DNA of 64,000 nt from NCBI GenBank assembly GCA_036405815.1, contig DASWWX010000019.1:1-64000 (forward strand). Reading direction: 5' to 3'. Position numbers and translations under genes: made by a program. Below, in pieces: positions 19,221 through 27,962 of the stretch. Each line of letters opens with the position of its first letter. The stretch's first letter is position 1. The notes beneath the pieces were generated by a model, which worked only from the letters and a program-made list of their open reading frames with translations, did no database searches and was not told where the DNA came from. The DNA comes from Solimonas sp036405815 (GTDB lineage Bacteria > Pseudomonadota > Gammaproteobacteria > Nevskiales > Nevskiaceae).

Positions 19221-19868
19221 ATGGAAACAGTCCGTCTTGCACGGGCCGCAGGCATTGGCCTGGGCTTGCTGCTGACCGCCGCCGCCGGCACCGCCGCCGC
19301 CAGCGACGTGCCGCGCTTCGGCTCGGTCGACGTCTATTACACCGCCTCGGCCAAGCTGGACGTCGCGCCCGACGACGACAGCGGCAATGGCTTCGGCGCG
19401 CGCCTGATGGCGCCGGTCACCGACGATGTGCTCGTCACTGCCGAGTACGGCAGCAGCAACTACGACGATTCCGACATCGATCTCGATCAACTGCGCTTCG
19501 GCCTCGCCGGCATGGGCGGCGACCGCTTGCGCGGTGGCCTGGGCGCCGAGTTCGTGAAGCTGGCGTTCGAGTTCGATGTCTTCGGCACCACGCAGACGCT
19601 CAAGCAGGAAGGCCTGCACGCCTACGGTCGCATCGAGTACGACGTCAATCCGCGCCTGAGCCTCTATGGACAGGCCGGCTACCAGTGGCTGACCCGCGCC
19701 GACGCCGACCTCACCGGTCCCGAGTATCTGGCGGGCGCAGTGATCGGGCTCGGCACCTCGGTCGGCGCCTTCGCCGAATACCGCTACAGCGATCTCGAAG
19801 ATCGCAGCGGCGACTCGCTGCAGCTGCGTGACTTTCACCTCGGCCTGCGCTTCGTGTTCGGGAACTGA
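19221..19868 (+). CDS. Outer-membrane beta-barrel protein
   Basis: A 215-residue protein with a signal peptide (LGLLLTAAAGTAAAS) followed by alternating beta-strands: SVDVYYTASAKLDV, FGARLMAPVTDDVLVTAEYG, GLHAYGRIEYDV, LSLYGQAGYQWL and VGAFAEYRYSDL. It ends DFHLGLRFVFGN, close to the aromatic C-terminal signature of BAM substrates. It is probably an 8-stranded OmpA-like barrel. Its specific role is unknown. The downstream lipoprotein ATG overlaps its TGA stop, so the two are co-translated. Confidence 0.8.
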   Translation: METVRLARAAGIGLGLLLTAAAGTAAASDVPRFGSVDVYYTASAKLDVAPDDDSGNGFGARLMAPVTDDVLVTAEYGSSNYDDSDIDLDQLRFGLAGMGGDRLRGGLGAEFVKLAFEFDVFGTTQTLKQEGLHAYGRIEYDVNPRLSLYGQAGYQWLTRADADLTGPEYLAGAVIGLGTSVGAFAEYRYSDLEDRSGDSLQLRDFHLGLRFVFGN

Positions 19869-20284
19869 TGATCATGCCCGCCACCGTTTTCCAGACCCTG
19901 GGCGCACTGTCCCGCCTGCTTCTTGTTGCGTTGCTCAGCGTCTCGATCGTCGGTTGCACGTCGATGCGCGCGATCGAACCGCCGGTCACGTCGGTGCCGA
20001 CGCAGGTCAAGCCAGGCGATGACGTGATCGTCCGTACGCTGTCCGGCAAGACCTACGAACTGACCGTGCGGTCGGTGGACGACACCGCCTTCATCGGCAA
20101 GGCTGCGGACGGCAAGTCCTGGAAGATTCCCTATGCGCAGATCGAGTCGATGAGCCTGCGCAAGGTCGATGCCGTGAAGACCAGCGGCCTGACGATTGCG
20201 GTGCTCGCGGTTGTGTTCGTGGGCCTGATGTGGCTAGCAGGGAAAGCCCTGGGCGACGCCTTGGAAGACGGCCCCAAGAACTGA
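19868..20284 (+). CDS. Small lipoprotein with C-terminal hydrophobic segment
   Basis: A 138-residue protein starting in a TGATG overlap with the preceding barrel gene. A hydrophobic signal ends in SIVGC, a lipobox. The middle (DDVIVRTLSGKTYELTVRSV, then DGKSWKIPYAQIESM) looks like a small SH3-like beta-barrel. A second hydrophobic stretch (LTIAVLAVVFVGLMWLAG, residues about 108-125) lies near the C-terminus, which is unusual for a lipoprotein. Function unknown. Confidence 0.75.
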   Translation: MIMPATVFQTLGALSRLLLVALLSVSIVGCTSMRAIEPPVTSVPTQVKPGDDVIVRTLSGKTYELTVRSVDDTAFIGKAADGKSWKIPYAQIESMSLRKVDAVKTSGLTIAVLAVVFVGLMWLAGKALGDALEDGPKN

Positions 20285-20312
20285 ACCCGCGCCGGCGAGC
20301 CGCTCGTACTAG

Positions 20313-21506
20313 CTACCGCAGGTAGTCGAACAACGACAGGCCCTGCACGCGCAGGTAGGTCTGCTGCGCCGCCTGCAATGCGGTGAGCTGCTGCTGCAGG
20401 CGCGAGGCGGCTTCGGCGTAATCGAGATCGCGCAGATCGGACAGGGCGTCCTGTACCTGCACGCGCTGCGCGCTCGCCAGGTCGGCGGCATCATCGGCCG
20501 CCGACAGGCGCAGGCCGACGCCAGCGCGCAGATCCGAGAAGTGAAGCTGCGCGGCATCGAGTTCGCTGAGGCCCTGCTGCAGCGCGGTCTGCCAGCGCGC
20601 GCGCGCGGCGGCATCGTCCTGCGGGCTCGCGATCAGGCGCGCCAGCTTGTCGACCAGCGCCAGCGCATCCTGTGTCTGGCTCGGCGCCACGCTGTAGCGG
20701 TCGCCATCCGCCGGCACACCGGAGAATGAAAGCTCCACGCCGCGGAAGCGCACGACGCTGCCGGCCTGATAGCTGCCGGACTGGATCACCGCGTTGCCGG
20801 CATCGCGCACCTCATAGGTGCCGGCGTTGAAGGTGACGCTGTAGCTGCCGCCATCCCACAGACCCGCGTCGTAGAGCTTGGTCGCGGTCAGCTGACTGCT
20901 GCCGCTGTTGCTGGCGTCGGCCGATACGGCGTAACGGCCGTTGCCGGTGCTCAGATTCAGGAAGACCGCATCGCCGGCATCGCCCTCGGCGATGCTGCGC
21001 GCCGAGCCGATCTGCGCGGTGCGCACCTGCTGGTCGCCCGCGTACAGCGCCGCACCGCCGCTCCACGAAAACGGCGCCTGCGCATCGGCGCTGCCGGCGA
21101 ACAGGTAGCGCCCCTGCCCGTCATCGCGGTTGGCCAGGGCCAGCAGCGATTCGCGCATCAAGGCCAGTTCCTTGGCGATCACCGCGCGCGACTCGGCGGA
21201 CTGGCCGGCGCTGTTGGCCTGAATCGCCAGCTCGCGCGCACGTTGCATCAGGTCCACGCTCTCGGCGAGCGCGTTTTCTTCCATCAACAGGCGGTGGCGT
21301 GCGGCCTCGGCATTGGACTGATGCTGCGTGAGCTGTGCCAGCTGGCGGTCGAGCCCCTGTGCCGCGGCGTATCCGGCCGGATCGTCGGCGGCGCTGGCCC
21401 ATTTCCGGTTGGTGGCGAGCTGGTTCTGCGTCTGCGCGAGCTGCGCCTGCTGGCGCTGCATCGCCGCCAGGCCCTGCTGGTGCAGCATGCCGGTGGAAAC
21501 ACGCAT
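20313..21506 (-). CDS. flgL: Flagellar hook-filament junction protein FlgL
   Basis: FlgL (HAP3) joins hook to filament with FlgK. The 397-residue product starts MRVSTGMLHQQGLAAMQRQQ, with the flagellin-like D0/D1 helices (NRKWASAADDPAGYAAA, ESVDLMQRARELAIQANSAG) and the matching C-terminal helices (DLRDLDYAEAASRLQQQLTA, ending LSLFDYLR). It is the last gene of flgGHIJKL and convergent with the lipoprotein gene. Confidence 0.96.
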   Translation of the reverse strand: MRVSTGMLHQQGLAAMQRQQAQLAQTQNQLATNRKWASAADDPAGYAAAQGLDRQLAQLTQHQSNAEAARHRLLMEENALAESVDLMQRARELAIQANSAGQSAESRAVIAKELALMRESLLALANRDDGQGRYLFAGSADAQAPFSWSGGAALYAGDQQVRTAQIGSARSIAEGDAGDAVFLNLSTGNGRYAVSADASNSGSSQLTATKLYDAGLWDGGSYSVTFNAGTYEVRDAGNAVIQSGSYQAGSVVRFRGVELSFSGVPADGDRYSVAPSQTQDALALVDKLARLIASPQDDAAARARWQTALQQGLSELDAAQLHFSDLRAGVGLRLSAADDAADLASAQRVQVQDALSDLRDLDYAEAASRLQQQLTALQAAQQTYLRVQGLSLFDYLR

Positions 21507-21508
21507 CG

Positions 21509-23404
21509 CTATCTCCCGGTGGCCTGCAACAGGGTCTGGAACAAGGTGTCGGCGACCTGGATCACGCGGGCCGCGGCCTGGTAGGCCTGCTGGAAGCGCA
21601 CCAGGTCGGCGGCCTCCTCGTCGAGATTGACGCCGGAAACCGAATCACGCGCATTGCGCGACTGCGTCTGCATCGCTGCCTGCGCGTCGCGCTGCAGGGT
21701 CGCCTGCTGCGCGTTGAGGCCGGCACTGCTGGCCAGCGCCGTCTGCGTCGAGCCGAGACTGCTGCGACCGCCGTCGAGCACGCCGCGCGTCGCCAGGCCC
21801 GCCAGCGCGCGCGCATTGCCGTTGTCGCCACTGTCGGTGGCGCCGCGCTGTACGCCGAAGCTGTCGCCGGCCGCCGGCGTGCCATTCAGCGCGAGCTGCC
21901 AGCCGTTGACGGTGATCGGCGTGCCGGGCGAATAGCTGTAGCTGTAGCTGTAGCTGCCGCTGCCGTTGACCTGGTACGTGGTGGCACTGGTGAACTGGAT
22001 CGTCACCGGATCGAGCAGCGCGGGGTTCGAGGCATCGACCACCGCCGGCGTCGCCGCCGTGGCGCTGCCGCTGTTGCCGAGGCCGGTGGAAGCGCGCAGC
22101 GGCGCGGCGGCGGCGATACGCGCCGGATCCTGGATCGCCACGCGCATCGCACCGGCGGCGTTGGCGGTCGGCTGCAGCCACCAACGGTCGCCCTCGGCCG
22201 CCGTGCCGCTGATCGTCAGTTCGATACCGGCACCGCGCAGCGGATCGGCCGCCGTGCCGCTGCCGCTCATCGCGACGCTGGCGCCGGTGCTGCGGTCGGT
22301 GAGCTGCCAGCCGCCGGACTGGTAACGCAGTTCGTAGTCGTGGCCGTTGAGCAGGGCGACGTCGCCGATGCCGACCGCGACCTGCGCGCCGCCACCGTTG
22401 GCGGTCGCCGCCAGCGCGGTGCCGGCCGGTTCGGCGAAGAACGCGCCGCCCAGTGCGCCGGTGGCATCGAGCCCCTGCGCGTGTTGATCGTTGACCGCCG
22501 CGGCGATGCCCACAGCCAGACGGCCGAGTTCGCTGCGTGCCGGGTCGAGCACTTCGCGGCGCACATCGAGCAGTCCACCGAGCGTGCCGCCGCTGAGCTG
22601 GCCGGTGACCACCGTATTGGCGCCGAAGACGATATCGAGCCGGCCGCTCTGATAGGCGTCGCCGCGCACGCTCAGCGCCGTGGCCTGGCTGCCCAGCACC
22701 AGCGCCTGGCCGCTGGCGGTGAAGACGTTGAGGCTGCCGTCGTCCTGGCTCACCGTGGTGATGCCGATGCGGCCGGCCAGATCCTGCAGCAGCTGATCGC
22801 GCTGATCGAGCAGATCGTTCGGCGGCTGGCCCGAAAACTGGCCCTGCGCCTGCGCGATGCGCTCGTTGATCTGCGCCAGCGAGCGGCTCAGCTGGTTGAT
22901 CTCGTCGACTGTGGTGCGCATGCGCGCGTCGACTTCAGTGCTCATGCCGTCGAGCTGCGACTGCGCCTGATTGAAGCGCGCGGCCAGCGTCTGCGCGTTG
23001 CCGATCAGCGCCTGGCGCGCGGCGGTCGAGGTCGGGTTCTGCGCCAGCGCGTTGGCGGCGTCGAAGAAGTTCTGCAGCGGTGCCGCCAGGCTGGTGTCGG
23101 CGCTGGACAGCAGCGTGTCGATGCGGCCGGCGAAGCCGGCATAGACCTCCAGCCGCGCGTAGGCCGAGGTGTCGGATTGCAGCCGCGTGTTGGTCAGGCC
23201 GTCGCTGATGCGCCGCACGGTGGACACGTCGACGCCGGTGCCGAAGTAGCCGGACCCCGAGCCGGTCGGCGCGCGCGTGGTCAGTTCCACGCGCTGGCGC
23301 GTATAGCCGGCAGTGTTGACGTTGGCGATGTTGTGACTGGTGGTGTCGAGCGCGCGCCGGTAGGCCAGCAGCGCGGAGGAACCGATCGAGAGCAGGTCGG
23401 ACAT
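21509..23404 (-). CDS. flgK: Flagellar hook-associated protein FlgK
   Basis: FlgK (HAP1) is the first junction protein above the hook. The 631-residue product begins MSDLLSIGSSALLAYRRALD, with the SHNIANVNTAGYTRQRVEL signature, a long variable central region with several glycine-rich beta segments (DYELRYQSGGWQLTDRSTG), and the C-terminal SVSGVNLDEEAADLVRFQQA motif followed by YQAAARVIQVADTLFQTLL. Only 2 bp separates it from flgL. Confidence 0.97.
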   Translation of the reverse strand: MSDLLSIGSSALLAYRRALDTTSHNIANVNTAGYTRQRVELTTRAPTGSGSGYFGTGVDVSTVRRISDGLTNTRLQSDTSAYARLEVYAGFAGRIDTLLSSADTSLAAPLQNFFDAANALAQNPTSTAARQALIGNAQTLAARFNQAQSQLDGMSTEVDARMRTTVDEINQLSRSLAQINERIAQAQGQFSGQPPNDLLDQRDQLLQDLAGRIGITTVSQDDGSLNVFTASGQALVLGSQATALSVRGDAYQSGRLDIVFGANTVVTGQLSGGTLGGLLDVRREVLDPARSELGRLAVGIAAAVNDQHAQGLDATGALGGAFFAEPAGTALAATANGGGAQVAVGIGDVALLNGHDYELRYQSGGWQLTDRSTGASVAMSGSGTAADPLRGAGIELTISGTAAEGDRWWLQPTANAAGAMRVAIQDPARIAAAAPLRASTGLGNSGSATAATPAVVDASNPALLDPVTIQFTSATTYQVNGSGSYSYSYSYSPGTPITVNGWQLALNGTPAAGDSFGVQRGATDSGDNGNARALAGLATRGVLDGGRSSLGSTQTALASSAGLNAQQATLQRDAQAAMQTQSRNARDSVSGVNLDEEAADLVRFQQAYQAAARVIQVADTLFQTLLQATGR

Positions 23405-23411
23405 GGCGGCC

Positions 23412-24497
23412 TCAGACGCTCAGCAGACGCGGGGACGCGGGGGATGCGATGGCGGGCGTCGCCGGTGTGGCGGGCACCGTCATCGCGGCATTCATCGTGC
23501 GGCCGTAGGCCACGCGCAGGATCTTCTGCGCATAAGCCGGATCGGTGGCATAGCCCGCCTTCTGCAGCCCGGCGACGAAGCGGCGTTCGTCGCCACCGTG
23601 GCGCAGCGCCTCGGCGTAGCGCGGATTGCTCTTCAGGAAGCGCACGTAATCGTTGAACGAAGCGCCGGCCGAGTCGTAGGCGCGGAAGCGTGCGGCCTCA
23701 CGCTGCGGCGTGCCGTCCACGTATTCGGTGGTCTGGCGCTGCACGTCGGCACCATTCCAGCGACGGTCGGCCTTGATGCCGAAATAATTGAAGCTGGACG
23801 AACCGTCGTCGCGACGGATCGCCTTGCGGCCCCAGCCGGTTTCCAGCGCCGCCTGCGCGATCAGTACCCGCGCCGGCACGCCGAGTTCGGCGGCGGCGGC
23901 CTCGGCGTGCGGCCGCACCGCCTCGACGAATTCCGCAGCACTGCGGGGCCGCGCGCTGCGCGCCGCCACGCCGGCATCCGTCGAGAGCATCGACGGCTGG
24001 CCGGACAACAGCGCGCGTGCCTGCAGCGCCTCGCGACGCGCAGCGATAGGCGCGGAAGCCTCCGCAGACTTCGCAAGCTGCGGGGCCGCGAACGCGGACA
24101 AGGCGCCGCGCGCCGGCAGCGCATGCAGGGTGGTCGCGCCGATACCCGAATGACGGCCGGCAGCGCTGCCGAGGTCGGCAGCCGCCGGATCGGTCGGCGC
24201 GCCGGATTGTTTCTGCAGCTGACGCACCAGCAGGTCGGCGATGCCCATGCCCTTGCCGTTGGACAGATGCACGGCGAGCTGCTGATCGAACATGTCGCGA
24301 TAAAAGCCGGTCTGGCCGCCGCCGGTGAGTTCATCGCCCGGCGTAGCCGCACGCATGCTTTTCAGCAGTTGCTGCGTCAGCAGCGACTCGAACTGGCGCG
24401 CGGTCTTGCGCAGCGCCTCGGGACTCTGCGCACGCGCCTCGGCCCGCAACCCGGCGAACTGGCCGAAGTCGGTGACGGTGTCCGGGCGCAGGTCCAT
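23412..24497 (-). CDS. flgJ: Flagellar rod-cap muramidase FlgJ
   Basis: FlgJ caps the growing rod and locally opens peptidoglycan. The 361-residue product has an N-terminal rod-cap domain (KTARQFESLLTQQLLKSMRA, GGGQTGFYRDMFDQQLAVHL) and, after an Ala/Pro-rich linker, a GH73-type glucosaminidase domain (VPARVLIAQAALETGWGRK with the catalytic Glu in ALETGWG, then SFNYFGIKA and RAYDSAGASFNDYVRFL). It is therefore the dual-domain form. The ATG overlaps the flgI stop by one base (TGATG). Confidence 0.96.
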   Translation of the reverse strand: MDLRPDTVTDFGQFAGLRAEARAQSPEALRKTARQFESLLTQQLLKSMRAATPGDELTGGGQTGFYRDMFDQQLAVHLSNGKGMGIADLLVRQLQKQSGAPTDPAAADLGSAAGRHSGIGATTLHALPARGALSAFAAPQLAKSAEASAPIAARREALQARALLSGQPSMLSTDAGVAARSARPRSAAEFVEAVRPHAEAAAAELGVPARVLIAQAALETGWGRKAIRRDDGSSSFNYFGIKADRRWNGADVQRQTTEYVDGTPQREAARFRAYDSAGASFNDYVRFLKSNPRYAEALRHGGDERRFVAGLQKAGYATDPAYAQKILRVAYGRTMNAAMTVPATPATPAIASPASPRLLSV

Positions 24498-25618
24498 CAG
24501 ATGATCACCAGCTCCGCGCGCAAGGCACCGGCCTCGCGCAGCGCTTCGAGTATCGCGACCAGGTCGCCGGGCGCAGCGCCGATCTGGTTCACCGCGCGCA
24601 CCAGATCGTCGAGGCTGACGCCGGCGTTGAACACGAACATGCGGCCGTCGCCTTCCTGCGACACCGAGATCTCGGTGCGCGGCACGACCACGGTCTGGCC
24701 ATCGCTGAACGGCTGCGGTTGACTGACCTGGGGTTTCTCGGAAATGGTCACCGCCAGCGCGCCATGCGTGACCGCCGCCGGCAGCACGCGCACCTGGCTG
24801 CCGATGACGACGGTGCCGGTGCGGGCGTTGACGATGACGCGCGCCGCCGCCGTGCCGGGTGTCACGTCGATGTTCTCCAGCGCCGCCAGAAAGGTGACGC
24901 GCTGGTTGCTGTCCGAAGGCGCGGCGACGGTGACCGTGACGGCGTCCTGCGCACGCGCGTAAGTGCCGCCCAGCGTGCTGTTGATCGCGATCGCCATCTG
25001 CGCCGCGGTGGTGAAGTCGGGGGTGTGCAGGTTGAAGCGCAGATCGGCGTTGCCGGAAAAGGCGTTCGGCACCCCGCGTTCCACCATCGCGCCGTTCGGA
25101 ATGCGGCCACTGCTCGGCACGTTGACCGCGATGCGCGAACCGTCCTTGCCGGAGACACCGAAACCGCCGACGACGACGTTGCCCTGCGCCAACGCGTACA
25201 CCTGTCCGTCCGCACCCTTGAGCGGCGCCATCAGCAGCGCGCCGCCGCGCAGCGAACCGGCGTTGCCGATCGAGGAGACGGTGATGTCGATGGTCTGGCC
25301 GGGCTTGGCGAAGGCCGGCAGTTCGGCGTGGATCGCCACCGCCGCCACGTTCTTGAGCTGCAGGTTCTGGCCCGGCGGCAGCGTCACGCCAAGCTGATTG
25401 AGCATGGCCTTGAGGCTCTGCGTCGTGAACGGCGCCTGCGTGGTCTGGTCGCCAGTGCCGTCGAGTCCGACGACCAGGCCGTAACCGACCAGCGGATTGC
25501 CGCGCACACCCTCGACGCTGGCCAGGTCCTTGATGCGCTCGGCCTGCGCCGGCATCACGGTCGACAGCGCGAGTACGGCGGCGGCGACGGATCGGATCGT
25601 GCGCATGGCGGGCCTCAT
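24497..25618 (-). CDS. flgI: Flagellar P-ring protein FlgI
   Basis: Forms the periplasmic P-ring bushing around the rod. The 373-residue product has a signal peptide (AAAVLALSTVMPAQA), then the mature start ERIKDLASVEGVRGNPLVGY, and conserved FTTQSLKAMLNQLGVTLPPG, GGALLMAPLKGADGQVYALA and the C-terminal LRAELVII. Its ATG overlaps the flgH stop (ATGA). Length is normal. Confidence 0.97.
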   Translation of the reverse strand: MRPAMRTIRSVAAAVLALSTVMPAQAERIKDLASVEGVRGNPLVGYGLVVGLDGTGDQTTQAPFTTQSLKAMLNQLGVTLPPGQNLQLKNVAAVAIHAELPAFAKPGQTIDITVSSIGNAGSLRGGALLMAPLKGADGQVYALAQGNVVVGGFGVSGKDGSRIAVNVPSSGRIPNGAMVERGVPNAFSGNADLRFNLHTPDFTTAAQMAIAINSTLGGTYARAQDAVTVTVAAPSDSNQRVTFLAALENIDVTPGTAAARVIVNARTGTVVIGSQVRVLPAAVTHGALAVTISEKPQVSQPQPFSDGQTVVVPRTEISVSQEGDGRMFVFNAGVSLDDLVRAVNQIGAAPGDLVAILEALREAGALRAELVII

Positions 25619-26325
25619 CAGAACGGGAACAGCGCGGAATTGAAGAAGCGCGACAGCCAGCCCTGCGCGTTGGCATCGGCCATCGCACCCTTGCCGGCGT
25701 ACCGGATGCGGGCGTTGGCGAGTCGGTCCGACGTCAGGCTGTTGTCGGCACGGATGTCCTGCGGCCGCACCAGGCCTTCGACGAACACGGTCTCGCTGCC
25801 CTGGTTGAGCGTGAGCTGCTTTTCGCCGCGCACGACCAGATTGCCGTTGGGCAGCACCTGCAGGACCAGCACGCTGAGGCTGCCGGACAGGGCATTGGAC
25901 TGCGAGCTGCTGCCGCCGCCGTTGAATTTGCTCTCGGCGCCGAGATTGCTTTCCAGGATCGGCACGCCGCCGGCGGTCACCGGCCGGCCGAACAGTGTCG
26001 GCCCCGGAATCGCGACGTTGGACTCGCGCGAGGTGGCGGTGTTGGCCTTCTTCTGCGCGCTGGTGGCTTCCACCAGCAGCACGGTCAGCACGTCGCCGAC
26101 GCGCCGCGCCTTCTGATCCTCGAACAGCGACAGGCCCTGGCCCGGTGCGTAGATCGACCCGGCACTGATCGGCTGCGGCGCCGCGGTTGCGGCCTCGGGG
26201 ATCGCATAGGTGTCGTGTGGCGCCCGCGACGACGGATTCGAGGCGCAGGCGCCGAGCGTCAGCGCGAACCCCACCGTCGCAACGGCGAGCAGATGCTTCG
26301 CAAGCGAAAGCGGCGAGCGCTTCAT
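25618..26325 (-). CDS. flgH: Flagellar L-ring lipoprotein FlgH
   Basis: Forms the outer-membrane L-ring. The product has a lipoprotein signal ending LGACASN, then SIYAPGQGLSLFEDQKARRV and VGDVLTVLLVEATSAQKKAN, the conserved FlgH pattern, and a C-terminal beta-region (LVVRGEKQLTLNQGSETVFV, VRPQDIRADNSLTSDRLANA). I start at ATG giving MKRSPLSLAK (235 aa); a GTG 12 bases upstream forms a 4-bp overlap with the flgG stop and is a real alternative. Confidence 0.95.
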   Translation of the reverse strand: MKRSPLSLAKHLLAVATVGFALTLGACASNPSSRAPHDTYAIPEAATAAPQPISAGSIYAPGQGLSLFEDQKARRVGDVLTVLLVEATSAQKKANTATSRESNVAIPGPTLFGRPVTAGGVPILESNLGAESKFNGGGSSSQSNALSGSLSVLVLQVLPNGNLVVRGEKQLTLNQGSETVFVEGLVRPQDIRADNSLTSDRLANARIRYAGKGAMADANAQGWLSRFFNSALFPF

Positions 26326-26333
26326 CGCGCGGC

Positions 26334-27119
26334 TCACAGATTGTTGCTGACGTAGGCCAGCATCTGGTCGGTGGTGGAAATCGCCTTCGAATTCATCTCG
26401 TAGGCGCGCTGCGTCTCGATCATGTTGACCAGTTCCTCGACGACGTTGACGTTCGAGGATTCCAGCGAGCCCTGGATCAGCAGGCCCATGCCGGACTGGC
26501 CCGGCGCGCCGGTCTGCGGCGCACCGCTGGAGGCGGTCTCGGTGTAAAGGTTCTCACCGACCGGCTGCAGGCCGGCGACGTTGATGAAGTCGGCGATCGT
26601 GAGCTGGCCGACCTGCTGCGGCGCGGCCTCGCCCTGGAGCTTGACGCTGACCACGCCGTCGGCGCCGATCGTCACGCTCTGCGCGCCTTCCGGCACGTTG
26701 AGGCCCGGCTGCAAGGCATAGCCGGCATTGGTGACGACCTGGCCCTGCGCGTCGAGCTTGAAGCCGCCGTCGCGCGTATAAGCCATCGAGCCATCCGGCA
26801 TCTGCACCTGGAAGAAACCCCGGCCGTTGACCGCGAGGTCCAGCGGATTGTTGGTCTGCAGCAGGTTGCCCTGTGTATAGAGCTTTTCGGTGGCGACCAC
26901 GCGCACGCCGGTCCCGAGCATCAGGCCGGTGGCGGCCTGGGTCTGCTGCGAGGTCTGCGCGCCGGGCTGGCGCACGGTCTGGTACATCAGGTCCTCGAAC
27001 GCCGCGCGGCCTTTCTTGAAGCCGGTCGTGTTGACGTTGGCGAGGTTGTTGGAAACCACCGACATGCGCGTCTGCTGCGCGTCGAGTCCGGTTTTCGCGA
27101 TCCACAGGGCCTGGTTCAT
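26334..27119 (-). CDS. flgG: Flagellar distal rod protein FlgG
   Basis: Builds the distal rod. The 261-residue product starts MNQALWIAKTGLDAQQTRMS, followed by VVSNNLANVNTTGFKKGRAA, NPLDLAVNGRGFFQVQMPDG, and the C-terminal ESSNVNVVEELVNMIETQRA with NSKAISTTDQML: textbook FlgG. The start is fixed by the family's N-terminus; the frame stays open upstream without FlgG-like sequence. A sigma-54-type site lies 46 bp upstream. It begins the flgGHIJKL run, separated from flgF by 4.6 kb of iron-uptake genes. Confidence 0.97.
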   Translation of the reverse strand: MNQALWIAKTGLDAQQTRMSVVSNNLANVNTTGFKKGRAAFEDLMYQTVRQPGAQTSQQTQAATGLMLGTGVRVVATEKLYTQGNLLQTNNPLDLAVNGRGFFQVQMPDGSMAYTRDGGFKLDAQGQVVTNAGYALQPGLNVPEGAQSVTIGADGVVSVKLQGEAAPQQVGQLTIADFINVAGLQPVGENLYTETASSGAPQTGAPGQSGMGLLIQGSLESSNVNVVEELVNMIETQRAYEMNSKAISTTDQMLAYVSNNL

Positions 27120-27164
27120 GGCGTGCCTCTCACAGCGACGGAAATCCGTCTTTGGGGGAGGCTC

Positions 27165-27180
27165 TACAAGTTCCGGACCA
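27165..27180 (-). promoter_or_regulatory. Sigma-54-type promoter of flgG
   Basis: On the minus strand TGGTCC, 5 bases, TTGTA: the -24 element differs at two positions from TGGCAC, and the -12 has T for C. The same -12 variant TTGTA occurs before flgB and flgA. Position and spacing fit RpoN/FleQ control of flgGHIJKL. Confidence 0.6.
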
Positions 27181-27281
27181 GACCCGGCGCGGGCAACGGC
27201 GTCGAAAAAGCGACGGACCGCAGCGCACCGGCCCGCTACACTGCGGCGTCCTCGCTCGGACGCCGATACAAGACCCGAACC

Positions 27282-27962
27282 ATGATGCTGAAGATCGCCG
27301 ACCTGCTGACGCCCGCGCAGGTCGCCCAAAGCCGCGAGGCGCTGCTGCAGGCCGATTGGGCCGATGGCCGCGCCACCGCCGGCGGCCAGGCACAGCGCGC
27401 CAAGCGCAACCTGCAGCTGCCCGCCGACAGTGCCGTCGGCGAGCGGCTCGGCAATCTGGTGCTGGAAGCGCTGGGGCGCAGCCCCACGTTCATCGCCGGC
27501 GCGCTGCCGCTGAAAGTGCTGCCGCCGCGTTTCAACCGCTACGAGAACGGCGGTCACTACGGTCACCATGTCGACAACGCGATTCTCAGCGTGCCGAACT
27601 CGCCGCACCGCATCCGCAGCGACGTCTCGGCGACGCTGTTTCTCAGCGAGCCGGCCGACTACGACGGCGGCGAGCTGATCGTCGAGGACCGCTACGGCAG
27701 CCATAGCGTCAAGCTGCCGGCAGGTCACCTGGTGCTGTACCCGAGCAGCAGCCTGCATCGCGTGGCGCCGGTCACCCGCGGCGTGCGTCTGGCCGCATTC
27801 TTCTGGGTGCAGAGCCTGGTGCGCGAGGACCACCAGCGCGCGATGCTGCTGGAACTGGACCAGGCGATTCAGGCACTGACGCCGGCGCAACCCGATCACC
27901 CGGCGCTGCCGCGCCTGACCGGCGTCTATCACAACCTGCTGCGTCACTGGTCGCAGACCTGA
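27282..27962 (+). CDS. piuC: Fe(II)/2-oxoglutarate dioxygenase PiuC-like (YbiX family)
   Basis: PiuC/YbiX proteins are cytoplasmic iron-dependent dioxygenases encoded beside catecholate-siderophore receptors such as fiu; their substrate is not firmly established. The 226-residue product has the iron ligands in order: His96-x-Asp98 (HHVDNA), distal His159 (SSSLHRVAPV) and a 2-oxoglutarate Arg about 10 residues later (GVRLAAFFW). KVLPPRFNRYENGGHYG is the usual lead-in. Length matches the family. The downstream dehydrogenase starts in a TGATG overlap, and a Fiu-like receptor lies convergently 1.2 kb away. Confidence 0.92.
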   Translation: MMLKIADLLTPAQVAQSREALLQADWADGRATAGGQAQRAKRNLQLPADSAVGERLGNLVLEALGRSPTFIAGALPLKVLPPRFNRYENGGHYGHHVDNAILSVPNSPHRIRSDVSATLFLSEPADYDGGELIVEDRYGSHSVKLPAGHLVLYPSSSLHRVAPVTRGVRLAAFFWVQSLVREDHQRAMLLELDQAIQALTPAQPDHPALPRLTGVYHNLLRHWSQT

